DNA of 41,885 bases. Origin: Thermoanaerobacterales bacterium (GTDB taxonomy: Bacteria; Bacillota; Desulfotomaculia; Desulfotomaculales; JASEER01). The stretch is taken from positions 30,612 through 72,496 of the forward strand of contig JASEER010000009.1 of assembly GCA_030019475.1 (NCBI GenBank). Reading direction: 5' to 3'. The position numbers and the translations under genes are program-made. The first letter of the stretch is position 1, and every line of letters begins with the position of its first letter. Under the pieces are notes generated by a model, which saw only the letters and a list, made by a program, of their open reading frames with translations, ran no database searches and was not told the origin of the DNA. Positions 7,418 through 15,651 of this stretch are shown here, in pieces.

Positions 7418-8505
7418 TTAACTCCACCATTACCGAATCGGAACTGTATACGGCGGGGGGCTTGGACGTTCCAGAGCCGGCAGGAGAACACCGCCAGGGT
7501 CTGGCCGTGGTACGGAACCACCGCATTGTCTGGCATGACCGGGGTTTGAGTAAACTCCTGGGATACGGGCCGTATGAGCTGGTGGGATGTCAGACCCGGG
7601 TCTTGTATGCGGACGACATCAGTTACATTACTTGCAGCGAAACACTTTATGGACCAAACCGTTCCGGGAAAGAAATCGCCGTCAGCTTGGTGTCGGCTGA
7701 CGGCAAGACGGTTCCTTGTCGCATTTATGCCCATGCTCTCGAAGGCACGGGGAGCGGGGGGCTCTGGTTGATTCTCGTGCGGTGCCTCTCCTCGGGGAGC
7801 ATTGGATACGGCCCGCCCGAAAGGGATTGCGTTGCGCTGGAGAGTGTGGCAAGGGCGATGGCCGGCGATTTGCGCAACCCGTTGTCCGTCATCCGGGGCT
7901 ACGCGCAGTTTCTCGTTGAGGAATTAAAGGGAACGGCGGCGGCGCGGCGTGCGGAACAGGTACTGAGGGCCGCTGATGAGCTCGCGGCCAGGATGGGCGC
8001 TTTTCTCAGCTTCTTTTCGGCTTGTGAGGCTCCACGAAGTGTGTTCGATTTAAACACTCTGGTGGCGGACCTGGTGCCTGAACTGGAGATATTGGCGTCG
8101 TCGTATTTAGTACGGGTGAACGGGGAGTTCGACCGCCTCCCGTGTTTCGTGCGCGCCGAACCGGGGGTCCTGCGGTATGCGCTCCTTGAACTGGCCTGGC
8201 CGGTTCTGGAAGCGATGAAAAACCGGCCTTTGAGGCAACTGCACATTAAATGCGCCTATCTTCAAAAAAAGCGGGAAGTCGAAGTGGTTATCGAGGCCTC
8301 CGGGGCTTCTCCGGCTTCGGGACGATCAATGGCCGGGACGGAATCCACTCGGCGGTTGAAGGCCGAGGACACCGAAAGGGCCGGTCTGGCGGTGGCGCAG
8401 GCGGTCATCGTGAGTTACGGGGGACGGGTGATCCTGCACAGTAACCAGGAAGGGGGATTGATCCGGGCGGTGGTTCATACACCTGAGGCTCAAAGAAGCG
8501 GATAG
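7414..8505 (+). CDS. PAS protein with degenerate histidine-kinase core
   Basis: A soluble protein of 363 residues. Residues about 20-115 form a PAS-like domain (GLAVVRNHRIVWHDRGLSKL, LGYGPYELVG). Then follows a HisKA-like helix pair: the usual AHEIRNPL motif is AGDLRNPL at 150-157, so the phosphoacceptor His is replaced by Gly151. In the ATPase-like region the N-box Asn is missing (LLELAWPVLEAMKN) and the glycine-rich G1/G2 boxes are not visible. The family fold is therefore present, but kinase activity is not expected. It may act as a dimerising scaffold or sensor for a partner kinase. GTG 7414 is preferred over GTG 7399 because GGTGGGG lies 9 bases upstream. It ends 12 bases before the GGDEF/HD-GYP gene, suggesting a shared transcript. 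Confidence 0.78.
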   Translation: MLNSTITESELYTAGGLDVPEPAGEHRQGLAVVRNHRIVWHDRGLSKLLGYGPYELVGCQTRVLYADDISYITCSETLYGPNRSGKEIAVSLVSADGKTVPCRIYAHALEGTGSGGLWLILVRCLSSGSIGYGPPERDCVALESVARAMAGDLRNPLSVIRGYAQFLVEELKGTAAARRAEQVLRAADELAARMGAFLSFFSACEAPRSVFDLNTLVADLVPELEILASSYLVRVNGEFDRLPCFVRAEPGVLRYALLELAWPVLEAMKNRPLRQLHIKCAYLQKKREVEVVIEASGASPASGRSMAGTESTRRLKAEDTERAGLAVAQAVIVSYGGRVILHSNQEGGLIRAVVHTPEAQRSG

Positions 8506-8517
8506 GGGGCAGCAAGA

Positions 8518-10689
8518 ATGCGGCGTAAAGTCGAGGAAGGCCTGAGACTCGGGTCGGTAGCAGTGCTGGCGGGCGCCGTAGCCTTAAGTGCCCTCGTGCT
8601 CTATGAAATGAAACAGGTCAAAGACGTCCTGGGCGGTTTCCCTGAGCAAATAGACAAGGTCGTGGCCTCGGACGAACTGCACTACGGGTTGCTCGCCCAG
8701 GCCTATTTTATGCGGGGGTATATGCTCTACAAGGACCCGATCTGTCTGGATGAATTCCATCGCCAGGCCGAACTCAACCGCGTGCGGATTGAACAGTTGC
8801 TGCGCAGTGTACGTGATTCACGCAGGCCCCTGACGGAACAAATGCTGGCCGCGCATGAAGAGTACACCCAGGCTTGCCGGGAGGAGATAATCCCCCTGGT
8901 GCAGCGGGGCGATACGGCCGCCGCGGTTCGTGCCGCCGAGAGCAGCCGTGTACAAGATCTGGCTGAAAAGATGCTTGCCTCCGAGGAAGCACTCAGAGGC
9001 CAACGCCTTAAGGACACCTACAGTCTGGTCGGCCTGGCGGGCCTTGAGGCAAGCCGGGCGCTCTACTGGGGGATCGGCGCTGTACTGTTCATTATCCTGG
9101 CCGGGTTGACCGGCGGAAGCCTGGTTGCCCACCGGATGGCCCTGGAATATATGGTCTACCGACTAGTATTACTGAATTCACATAGCGCCGTAATGGTGAT
9201 TCGCCGGGACGGCCGCATCCATTCGGTCAACCGCGTGGCCGAGAGTATTTTCACCATACGCCGGGAAGAGGTCGTGGGCCGGCGCTTCTCCGGCGTGTTT
9301 AGCGGCCGGGCGCAACCGGGCGAGGTGGCCTTTTCGTACCCGGTGGAGGACGTCATATCCAGCGGCGACGATGCCTGCAATATAGAACGGGATTATGAGG
9401 ACAGCGAAGGCCGGCGTCATACCCTGCTGGTCGACTGCCAGGCGCTCAGGTCGGAAGGCGGCTCCATTCACGGGGCGGCGTTGATCGTCCGGGACATTAC
9501 GGAAAGGAAGCTGGTAGAGGAAAGCCTGCGGGGGCTCAGCATTCGGGACGGCATGACCGCTCTCTACAACCACACCTATTTGAGGGAGTCCCTGGTGCGG
9601 AAGGTGGCTGAAGCCGAGGCGGGCGGAGGGCGGCTGGCTTTCCTGATGCTGGACGTGGACAACTTTAAGAGCTACAACGACTGCTTCGGGCACCCGGCCG
9701 GCGATGAACTGCTGCAGACCCTGGCCCGGATACTGGAAAGGAACGCCCGCGTTTCGGACATCGTCGCCCGGTATGGCGGGGACGAGTTCGCCATTATCCT
9801 GTCCGACGCGGATGAGGCCGCGGCGGTCGAGCTTGGGGAAAGGATACGGCGCGCCGTGAGGGAGTACCATTTCCCGCACCGCGAGGCGCTGCCTGACGGG
9901 CGGGTCACGGTCTCGGTGGGGGTGGCCTGTTACCCCGGCGACGCTGATGATGCCGACGGGCTGGTCAGGCTGGCCGACGAGGCTCTGTATACCGCCAAGC
10001 GCAATGCCAAGAACAGGGTGGAGGTGTACTTTTCCGCCTTTAAGGAGTTGCAGGCCGATTGGCCCCAGGAGCAGGGGCTTCTATACAACGTCGGGGGCCT
10101 GCTGGCCATGGTCAACAGCAAGGACCGCTACACCTACGGTCATTCGGAAAAGGTGGCCTATTGGGCCAGCCGCCTGGCTCGGGCGGCCGGTCTTACGGCG
10201 GAGGAAGTCAGGATGGTCAGGCTGGCAGCCTTCCTGCACGACATCGGCAAGGTCAGCATTCCGGAGCGGGTGCTCAATAAGCCCGGAGTCTTAAACGAGC
10301 GGGAACGCCGGCTCATCAGGGACCATCCGGTGACGGGCGCCGCCATCATCCGTCATCTCAAGCCCCTGCAGGACATCATCCCCGCCATCCTGCATCATCA
10401 CGAGCGCTACGATGGAACCGGATATCCCGACGGACTGGCCGGCGAACGGATTCCCCTGCCGGCTCGTATCATCGCCCTTGCGGACAGCTGGGATGCCATC
10501 ACCTCCGAACGGCCCTACCAGCGGGCAAGGAGTGCCGGCGAGGCCGTGGCCGAGATCAAGAGGTGTACGGGCACACAGTTCGATCCGGAGCTTGCGTCAT
10601 TGTTTATCAATGAGGTCCTGGCGAGAGAGCCGGCCACAAGAGTGGATGACGGAATGCCTGTGGGGAAGGAGGCGCTTATAACGGCTTAG
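8518..10689 (+). CDS. Membrane sensor with PAS, GGDEF and HD-GYP domains
   Basis: A 723-residue c-di-GMP enzyme. Membrane helices at about 11-31 and 181-204 flank an extracytoplasmic four-helix-bundle-like sensor. A PAS domain (about 215-330) ends in VRDITERK. The GGDEF domain has the intact signature YGGDEF (419-424), the metal motif LDVDNFK and an RxxD inhibitory site (RVSD). The HD-GYP domain has HD at 574-575, [14 protein letters not shown] from about 626 and the C-terminal TGTQFDPEL motif. Both cyclase and phosphodiesterase activity are thus possible; in such hybrids one often dominates. GGGGGC lies upstream of the ATG. It lies between the PAS pseudokinase and the second chemoreceptor, all on the same strand. 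Confidence 0.93.
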   Translation: MRRKVEEGLRLGSVAVLAGAVALSALVLYEMKQVKDVLGGFPEQIDKVVASDELHYGLLAQAYFMRGYMLYKDPICLDEFHRQAELNRVRIEQLLRSVRDSRRPLTEQMLAAHEEYTQACREEIIPLVQRGDTAAAVRAAESSRVQDLAEKMLASEEALRGQRLKDTYSLVGLAGLEASRALYWGIGAVLFIILAGLTGGSLVAHRMALEYMVYRLVLLNSHSAVMVIRRDGRIHSVNRVAESIFTIRREEVVGRRFSGVFSGRAQPGEVAFSYPVEDVISSGDDACNIERDYEDSEGRRHTLLVDCQALRSEGGSIHGAALIVRDITERKLVEESLRGLSIRDGMTALYNHTYLRESLVRKVAEAEAGGGRLAFLMLDVDNFKSYNDCFGHPAGDELLQTLARILERNARVSDIVARYGGDEFAIILSDADEAAAVELGERIRRAVREYHFPHREALPDGRVTVSVGVACYPGDADDADGLVRLADEALYTAKRNAKNRVEVYFSAFKELQADWPQEQGLLYNVGGLLAMVNSKDRYTYGHSEKVAYWASRLARAAGLTAEEVRMVRLAAFLHDIGKVSIPERVLNKPGVLNERERRLIRDHPVTGAAIIRHLKPLQDIIPAILHHHERYDGTGYPDGLAGERIPLPARIIALADSWDAITSERPYQRARSAGEAVAEIKRCTGTQFDPELASLFINEVLAREPATRVDDGMPVGKEALITA

Positions 10690-10810
10690 ACGATATTGGG
10701 TGGGCCTTAAGATTCTAAATATTCCTAAGTGGGATTTAGAGAAATCAGCATGGGGGGTGGACCGGCACGCCGCACCGGACCGAGTGCGGCGCCGGCGTGT
10801 CGGGGATAGA

Positions 10811-12418
10811 ATGACTCTGACCATAAGAGGAAAGCTGTTGGCCGGCTTCGGGGTAGTCCTGCTGCTAGCGCTGTGTAGCTGCCTGTTTCTGGTCTGGACT
10901 CTGACCCGAGTCGACAAGGATTACAATGCCCTGATCAAGACGAAGGGCTACGCCTATGCCTGGGCCGAGGCGGCCGTCGGTGACTACAGCAGCGCCGCCG
11001 CCAGCGTCAGGTCTTACGTAATAGGGGGAGACCCGGCGGACGGCGAGAAGTGCCGGGAGCGGATGCAAAACGCGGATGCCCACCTGGCCGCGATTGAACC
11101 TCTGCTACAGACCGACGAGGGGAAGAGGATCTACAAGGAGTTCTCTGACGCATCCTTGGCCTTCAAACAATACGCCGAACGGGTCATTTCCCTGGTGGCC
11201 GCCCGGGAGGCCGCCACTGGGGAGGAGCGCCTGGCAGCGGAAAGGCAGTTGGCCGAGTACCTCTCCTCCCAGAAGGGAATCGTCGGCAAGGTGGTGGATG
11301 CCGGCAATGCTGTCGCCGAACGACAGCGGCAGCGCCTGGACGACGGGGTCGCGCAGACGGCGGCGGCGGCGAAGAGGCAGATGTTTGTGGCCAACATCAT
11401 CACAGCCGTGACCATCATCCTGGGGCTGGTCATCGCGCTTTATGTCGCCCGTATGATCGCTGCGCCGATAAGTCTGGTCGATGCCGGAGCGGCCAGGATT
11501 GCCGCCGGCGACCTGACCGGTGACGAGATCAAGGTCCGGTCCCGGGACGAGACCGGGCGTTTGGCCGCCTCCTTTAACACGATGCTTGTGAACCTGAGGG
11601 AGATGGTCAAGGAGCTGCAGGAAAAAGCGCAGACGGTTTCTTCTTCCGCCGCGGAATTGTCCGCCAGCGCCCAGAGCGTTTCGGCGGGAGCCAGTGAGAA
11701 CGCGTCCACGATCGCCGAGGTCTCCTCCACGGTGGAAACCGTCGCCAACAATGCACAGCAGATCGCCCAATTGTCCACGGAGGCCGCCGGCTCGGCCAGG
11801 CAAGGGAACGAGGTCCTCCAAGACGTTAAGTCCCAGATGGACGCCATCCAGGAGGTCACGGCCGCCAACAGGAACGTTGTGCACGGCCTGAGCGCCTCCG
11901 CCGGTAAAATCACTCAAATCGTGGAACTGATCACGCATATCGCCGACCAGACCAATCTTCTCGCCCTGAATGCGGCTATTGAGGCGGCCCGGGCCGGGGA
12001 GCACGGGCGAGGGTTCGCCGTCGTCGCCGAGGAAGTGCGCAAACTCGCGGAGCAGTCCGCCGGGGCCGCCAGCGAGATCTATGCGCTCATCAATACCATT
12101 GAGGGAGACGCGCAGAAAGCCGTCCAAAGCATGGAACGGAGCACAGCCCAGGTCGAAGCCGGGGCAAAGGTCGTGGGGGAAGTAGAGACCACCTTCCAAA
12201 AGATCATCACCGCCGTTCAGGATCTTGCGGATCAGATCCAGGCGGTTGCTTCGGCGGCCGAGGAGATGTCGGCCGGGGTGGAGAACGTGGCCGCGGCGAC
12301 GGAGGAGCAGACGGCCACCGTGGAAGAGGTATCCGCCACCACGCAGACCCTTGCGCGGCTGGCGGGGGAACTGGAGTCTCTGGCCGACCGGTTCAGACTG
12401 GGCCAACGTTCCCGGTGA
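10811..12418 (+). CDS. Methyl-accepting chemotaxis protein
   Basis: A 535-residue chemoreceptor with the same plan as the one at 3540: a membrane helix at about 8-30, an extracytoplasmic helical sensor, a second helix at about 195-218 ([20 protein letters not shown]), HAMP, then a long coiled coil with the intact tip [23 protein letters not shown] 10811 is chosen because the N-terminus then starts with [14 protein letters not shown], as is usual for this family; the frame is open further upstream to 10700 but that part is Arg-rich and lacks family character. The ribosome binding site is weak (GGGGAT). A convergent hairpin follows the gene. Confidence 0.94.
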   Translation: MTLTIRGKLLAGFGVVLLLALCSCLFLVWTLTRVDKDYNALIKTKGYAYAWAEAAVGDYSSAAASVRSYVIGGDPADGEKCRERMQNADAHLAAIEPLLQTDEGKRIYKEFSDASLAFKQYAERVISLVAAREAATGEERLAAERQLAEYLSSQKGIVGKVVDAGNAVAERQRQRLDDGVAQTAAAAKRQMFVANIITAVTIILGLVIALYVARMIAAPISLVDAGAARIAAGDLTGDEIKVRSRDETGRLAASFNTMLVNLREMVKELQEKAQTVSSSAAELSASAQSVSAGASENASTIAEVSSTVETVANNAQQIAQLSTEAAGSARQGNEVLQDVKSQMDAIQEVTAANRNVVHGLSASAGKITQIVELITHIADQTNLLALNAAIEAARAGEHGRGFAVVAEEVRKLAEQSAGAASEIYALINTIEGDAQKAVQSMERSTAQVEAGAKVVGEVETTFQKIITAVQDLADQIQAVASAAEEMSAGVENVAAATEEQTATVEEVSATTQTLARLAGELESLADRFRLGQRSR

Positions 12419-12452
12419 CGCTGAGCATCCGGGAGAACGAAGGGGTTGAAGC

Positions 12453-12484
12453 GCGAGGGGGCTCTCCGAGGAGAGCCCCCTCGC
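12453..12484. terminator. Bidirectional hairpin between convergent genes
   Basis: A perfect 15-bp stem, GCGAGGGGGCTCTCC (12453-12467) with its complement at 12470-12484, lies between the stop of the chemoreceptor and the stop of the minus-strand oxidoreductase. Neither side has a good T run, so it may work as an RNA-stabilising end or a weak terminator for both. Confidence 0.7.
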
Positions 12485-12497
12485 CCTGCGTTCCGTC

Positions 12498-13178
12498 TCA
12501 GTATGGGCCCGGAAGGTGCTCGGGCGGAGCGCCGGCCGCGGACCAGCCCGGGGGCTGCTCGTGGAGAACGCCGAAACGGCCGACGTCCGGGTGCATCCCG
12601 GACAGCCCGCCGACAAGGCGCCGCACCTCATCAAGCATGGCGTGACGGTCGGCGTCGCTTACAAAGGGGACGGCGTAGAAGTTGCGGTAGGTCACCGGGG
12701 CAAGCCCGCTCATCCGGAGTGTGCCCTCCACCAGGCTGGTGCGCATCGACTGAATCATCCCACTGGCGCCGGCGGCTGCCTCATCGGCGCCCGACGTCGA
12801 TATGACCAGTGCCCGGCGTCCTCTTAAGAGGCCTTCCAGGCCGTGGTCGGTGGACCGGTAGGCGAAATTGACGGAAAAGACGCGGTCCAACCAGCCCTTG
12901 AGGATGGCCGGCGGGCCGAACCACCAGACAGGGAAAACCATGAGCAGGGTGTCGGCCCAGGAAACGGCCTCCTGTTCGCGGGCGATGTCGTCGGGTACGC
13001 GGCCCGCGAGAAGGCTCTCGAAGTCCCCGGCGGAGAGGCTCGGGTCCCAGCCCTCGGCATAGAGATCGCGGACACGTACCTCGGCGCCGCCGTCGCGCAG
13101 GGCTTCCTGTGCCGTTTCAAGGATGGCATGGTTAAAGCTTTTAGGGTTCGGGTGGGCATAGACGATCAGGGCGCGCAT
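12498..13178 (-). CDS. Flavodoxin-fold NAD(P)H oxidoreductase (quinone reductase family)
   Basis: A 226-residue protein of the NQO1/MdaB/KefF-like family, which uses FMN or FAD to reduce quinones or related acceptors with NAD(P)H. The N-terminal phosphate-binding loop is YAHPNPKSFNHAI; the central motif MVFPVWWFGPPAILKGWLDRVF matches the family well. ATG 13178 has GAGGAA 7 bases upstream on the minus strand. The C-terminal 25 residues are Gly/Pro-rich and unlike the family core. It stands alone between the convergent hairpin and the tRNA-Leu unit. The true acceptor cannot be told from sequence. Confidence 0.88.
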   Translation of the reverse strand: MRALIVYAHPNPKSFNHAILETAQEALRDGGAEVRVRDLYAEGWDPSLSAGDFESLLAGRVPDDIAREQEAVSWADTLLMVFPVWWFGPPAILKGWLDRVFSVNFAYRSTDHGLEGLLRGRRALVISTSGADEAAAGASGMIQSMRTSLVEGTLRMSGLAPVTYRNFYAVPFVSDADRHAMLDEVRRLVGGLSGMHPDVGRFGVLHEQPPGWSAAGAPPEHLPGPY

Positions 13179-13252
13179 GGCTTTTTCCTCACCTTGCCTC
13201 TCGGATTTCTGGTTACAGGCTGCCCGTGACCGTTACGATCTATACAAAAGAG

Positions 13253-13285
13253 AAAAACCACCTGCCAAGGGATGGTCAAGTGGTT
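13253..13285 (-). terminator. Terminator of tRNA-Leu
   Basis: Read on the minus strand, AACCACTTG pairs with CAGGTGGTT (one G-U pair) around a 12-base loop, and the stem runs into a run of T (complement of 13253-13257). Confidence 0.75.
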
Positions 13286-13296
13286 GGATGCGTTAT

Positions 13297-13384
13297 TGGT
13301 GCGGCAGAGAGGATTTGAACCTCCACGGGCTAAAGTGCCCACTAGATCCTGAGTCTAGCGCGTCTGCCGTTCCGCCACTGCCGC
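13297..13384 (-). tRNA. tRNA-Leu (CAG)
   Basis: A class II tRNA with long variable arm. Acceptor stem GCGGCAG/CTGCCGC, anticodon stem CTAGA/TCTAG around loop CTCAGGA giving anticodon CAG, T arm with GGTTCAAATCC, discriminator A and an encoded CCA (complement of 13297-13299). It has its own promoter and terminator. Confidence 0.96.
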
Positions 13385-13406
13385 ACGGCTTCTTATGACA
13401 ATGACT

Positions 13407-13435
13407 ATGATAGCACAGCGTACGGTCACTGTCAA
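13407..13435 (-). promoter_or_regulatory. Sigma-A promoter of tRNA-Leu
   Basis: On the minus strand TTGACA (complement of 13430-13435) and TATCAT (complement of 13407-13412) are 17 bp apart, about 23 bases before the mature tRNA 5' end. The -35 box overlaps the stop codon of the DUF1405 gene. Confidence 0.85.
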
Positions 13436-14115
13436 CGGCCTTGCGGACGTCCGGGCGTCCGCGCGCGGCGCCCGCGGCGCGTTCGGACGGTGGGCGCGCT
13501 GCGTAGCCAGGTCAAGGTATAGAGGGTGACGGCGATGCTCCCGGCGGCCGCCAGACCGGTAGCCACGCCCATCTGGTCCCCGCCGGGCAGGTAGGGGTGG
13601 AGGCCCACGCCGTAGTCCAGCCAGTCCATGAGGGCGAACCAGGGCCCGACGAGGAGCACGAGGTAACGGGCGGGTACCAGGAGCGGCAGGAAAACCAGTC
13701 CCTCAACGGCCATCCCGAGATGGGCGACAAAAAGCGCGACGCCCTCCAGGTCCGGCACGCCGCCGGTCGCCCAGTGGTGGCCGAGGATGCCCACGGTCCA
13801 CGTGCCGTACTTTATCAGGCCCGGGAGGGTGAAGGCCTCGAGAAAGGGCCAGGGCCGGGCCAAAAGGCGCAGGGCGATGACGGCGGCGAAGAGCAGGGAC
13901 TGGATGGGGCACTCCGGAGTAAAGGGCCAAAAATACCAGGGGGTGGCCGCCAGTTGTTCCCGGTACCAGATGAAACCCCAAACCGTGCCGCCAAGGTTGA
14001 CCAGGAGAATGGCGACCAGTGCCCGGGGGCGGGCGAGCAGCCAGGCCAAAAGGCCCCCGGGGGCGGTTTTACGGTCAGCGGACGCGCGCACGGCGGATCT
14101 CGGCGGGAACATCAT
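13432..14115 (-). CDS. DUF1405 integral membrane protein
   Basis: A 227-residue protein with five or six hydrophobic segments, similar to B. subtilis YpjA (DUF1405). Family features visible are the aromatic stretch WYREQL...TPWYFWPFTPECP, GLIKYGTWTV and the C-terminal PWFALMDWLDYG. The function of the family is not known. The start is uncertain: ATG 14115 overlaps the acyltransferase gene by 41 bases, while GTG 14091 would overlap by 17; neither has a strong ribosome binding site. The C-terminal tail is Arg-rich. It appears to be the last gene of a minus-strand unit led by thi4. Confidence 0.8.
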   Translation of the reverse strand: MMFPPRSAVRASADRKTAPGGLLAWLLARPRALVAILLVNLGGTVWGFIWYREQLAATPWYFWPFTPECPIQSLLFAAVIALRLLARPWPFLEAFTLPGLIKYGTWTVGILGHHWATGGVPDLEGVALFVAHLGMAVEGLVFLPLLVPARYLVLLVGPWFALMDWLDYGVGLHPYLPGGDQMGVATGLAAAGSIAVTLYTLTWLRSAPTVRTRRGRRARTPGRPQGR

Positions 14116-14653
14116 TCGTGGCCACCGCTTCGCGGGGCCTGATTATCCGGGCGGGAACGCCGCCGGCGAGGACATTCGGGGGCAGGTCGCGGTTTACCAG
14201 GGAACCCGCGGACACGTAAGTGTTGGCCCCGATGGTCACCCCGGGCAGGACGGTGGTGTTGGCGGCGATGAGGCAGTTGGGCCCGATGACCACCGGGCCG
14301 GTGCGGTACTCCTCGACCAGGAACTCGTGGCAGAGGATGGTGGCGTTATAGCCGATGACGCAGTTGTCGCCGAGGGTGATCAGTTCCGGGTAGAAGAAAT
14401 CAAAAACAGCCATGGCTCCGACGGCGGCGTTCCTGCCGACCTTCACACCGAGGAAACGGTAAAGGCGGTTCTTCAAGCCCAGCCAGGGGATGTAGCGTGC
14501 GAGCCAGATGACCGTGGCGTTGAAGACCACCCGGGCACGGCTCTTGTCCCGGTAACAATACCACAGGCTGTTCTTGTCCGGAGGAACGGGGTGTCTCGTC
14601 AGGCGGCGCACGTCGAACCATCCCCTTCGGAGGCGCAAGAGCCCCGAACGCAT
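14075..14653 (-). CDS. Hexapeptide-repeat (left-handed beta-helix) acyltransferase
   Basis: A 192-residue protein of the bacterial transferase hexapeptide family. The N-terminal 75 residues are basic and helical; the middle shows the [LIV]-G-x4 repeats of a left-handed beta helix (ITLGDNCVIGYNATI, VVIGPNCLIAANTTVLPGVTIGANTYVSAGSLV), with His in CHEF as a possible catalytic residue. The tail LAGGVPARIIRP is a common ending. Such enzymes O- or N-acetylate sugars or other small acceptors using acetyl-CoA; the acceptor is unknown. It starts 16 bases after the thi4 stop codon, so is probably in the same transcript. Confidence 0.85.
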   Translation of the reverse strand: MRSGLLRLRRGWFDVRRLTRHPVPPDKNSLWYCYRDKSRARVVFNATVIWLARYIPWLGLKNRLYRFLGVKVGRNAAVGAMAVFDFFYPELITLGDNCVIGYNATILCHEFLVEEYRTGPVVIGPNCLIAANTTVLPGVTIGANTYVSAGSLVNRDLPPNVLAGGVPARIIRPREAVATNDVPAEIRRARVR

Positions 14654-14669
14654 CCGGGGATCTTAGGCT

Positions 14670-15446
14670 TTATCGTAAGGCCTGCGCCACCTGTTCCGCG
14701 GCGCGCCGGCCGGAAAGGAGCATTCCGCCGAAGATGGGCCCCATCCGGTAGCCCCCGGCGACGGCGTTGGCGGCCATCCCCGCCACCCAGAGCCCGGGGT
14801 AGACTTCGGCGGTATATTCCAGGACCTGGGTTTCCGCGACCTCGGCCCACATGGGCCGTTCCCCGACGGTCCGCCCCTGGGGGGTGCGAAGGGTAACGCC
14901 GGCCTTGCGGGATAAAAGGTTGACGATGCGGGCCTCGTGTCCCGTACAATCAATGACGTAGCGGTAACGGGCGGCGATAGGGTCAACGTGGAGGCGGGCG
15001 ATGTCCACGGCCGTCCAGTTGAGGACCAGGCCCGAGACACGCTCCTCATGCAGGCAGACATCCTCGGCGGAGACCAGGTTCAGCAGGGTGGCCCCGGCGC
15101 GGGCGGCGGCCAGGGTTAAGGCGGCGACCGACTCGACGGACGACGCCGTGTAATAGCCCTCGTCGAAGGGCTGGCAGTTGACGCCCACCTCTTCCATGAT
15201 CGGCAGGGCCGACTCCTGCACGACAATCTCGTTGAGCATCATCGCCCCGCCCCACATCCCGCCGCCCAGGCTTAGTTTGCGCTCGTAGAGGACGGTCTTC
15301 AGGCCGGCGCGGGCGAGGTAGTAGGCCGCCGTAAGCCCGGCCGGTCCGCCGCCCACCACGGCCACATCCCCGTCGAGGCTGGCGAGCAGCCTTTCGGTAT
15401 AACGTTCGATGATTGCCCTGGCTATTATGCGCTCGTCCAACTGCAT
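14670..15446 (-). CDS. thi4: Thi4, sulfide-dependent adenosine diphosphate thiazole synthase
   Basis: A 258-residue Thi4 enzyme, which makes the thiamine thiazole precursor from NAD+ and glycine. The Rossmann motif VVGGGPAGLTAAYYLAR is at about 30-46, the GGGMWGGAMM motif near 62, and the C-terminal WVAGMAANAVAGGYRMGPIFGGML motif is complete. In yeast a Cys donates its sulfur and the enzyme is used up; at the matching place this protein has His153 (ARLHVDP), as in the archaeal enzymes that use free sulfide and turn over. GGGGAGG precedes the ATG by 8 bases. No other thiamine gene and no TPP riboswitch are nearby. The promoter carries two palindromes (see 15478-15523). Confidence 0.92.
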   Translation of the reverse strand: MQLDERIIARAIIERYTERLLASLDGDVAVVGGGPAGLTAAYYLARAGLKTVLYERKLSLGGGMWGGAMMLNEIVVQESALPIMEEVGVNCQPFDEGYYTASSVESVAALTLAAARAGATLLNLVSAEDVCLHEERVSGLVLNWTAVDIARLHVDPIAARYRYVIDCTGHEARIVNLLSRKAGVTLRTPQGRTVGERPMWAEVAETQVLEYTAEVYPGLWVAGMAANAVAGGYRMGPIFGGMLLSGRRAAEQVAQALR

Positions 15447-15477
15447 GGTATGTCCTCCCCGGGTTATATAAATAGTC

Positions 15478-15523
15478 TAGGTTGTTACCTATACAATTAT
15501 AATTGTCCAGATTTTCCCGTCAA
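15478..15523 (-). promoter_or_regulatory. thi4 promoter with two palindromic operator candidates
   Basis: On the minus strand TTGACG (complement of 15518-15523) and TATAAT (complement of 15496-15501) are 16 bp apart, a good sigma-A promoter. The -10 box lies inside the perfect palindrome ACAATTATAATTGT (15493-15506). Two bases downstream is an inverted repeat, TAGGT-TGTT-ACCTA (15478-15491), near the transcription start. The placement suggests a repressor; the regulator cannot be named. Confidence 0.7.
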
Positions 15524-15651
15524 GCGCGGGGCATCGGTAGGGTTTTCAGCCTATCTGGAAAAGTTAGGGTAAAAGGCAGGATTTTGGCATCGCGCCGTCA
15601 AATGGGATTGGTAGATGAACTCCCAGACCCGGGGGGACGGGGGGTAAGGCC

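Noticed and set aside
10690-10810. c-di-GMP riboswitch upstream of the second chemoreceptor
   Set aside because: The conserved GEMM core and tetraloop-receptor words were not found here or upstream of the other signalling genes.
11105-12634. Minus-strand open frame of 509 codons opposite the second chemoreceptor
   Set aside because: Same reason: Gly/Leu/Arg-rich antisense with no domain.
15447-15540. TPP riboswitch upstream of thi4
   Set aside because: The leader is under 50 bases and has none of the conserved THI-box elements.
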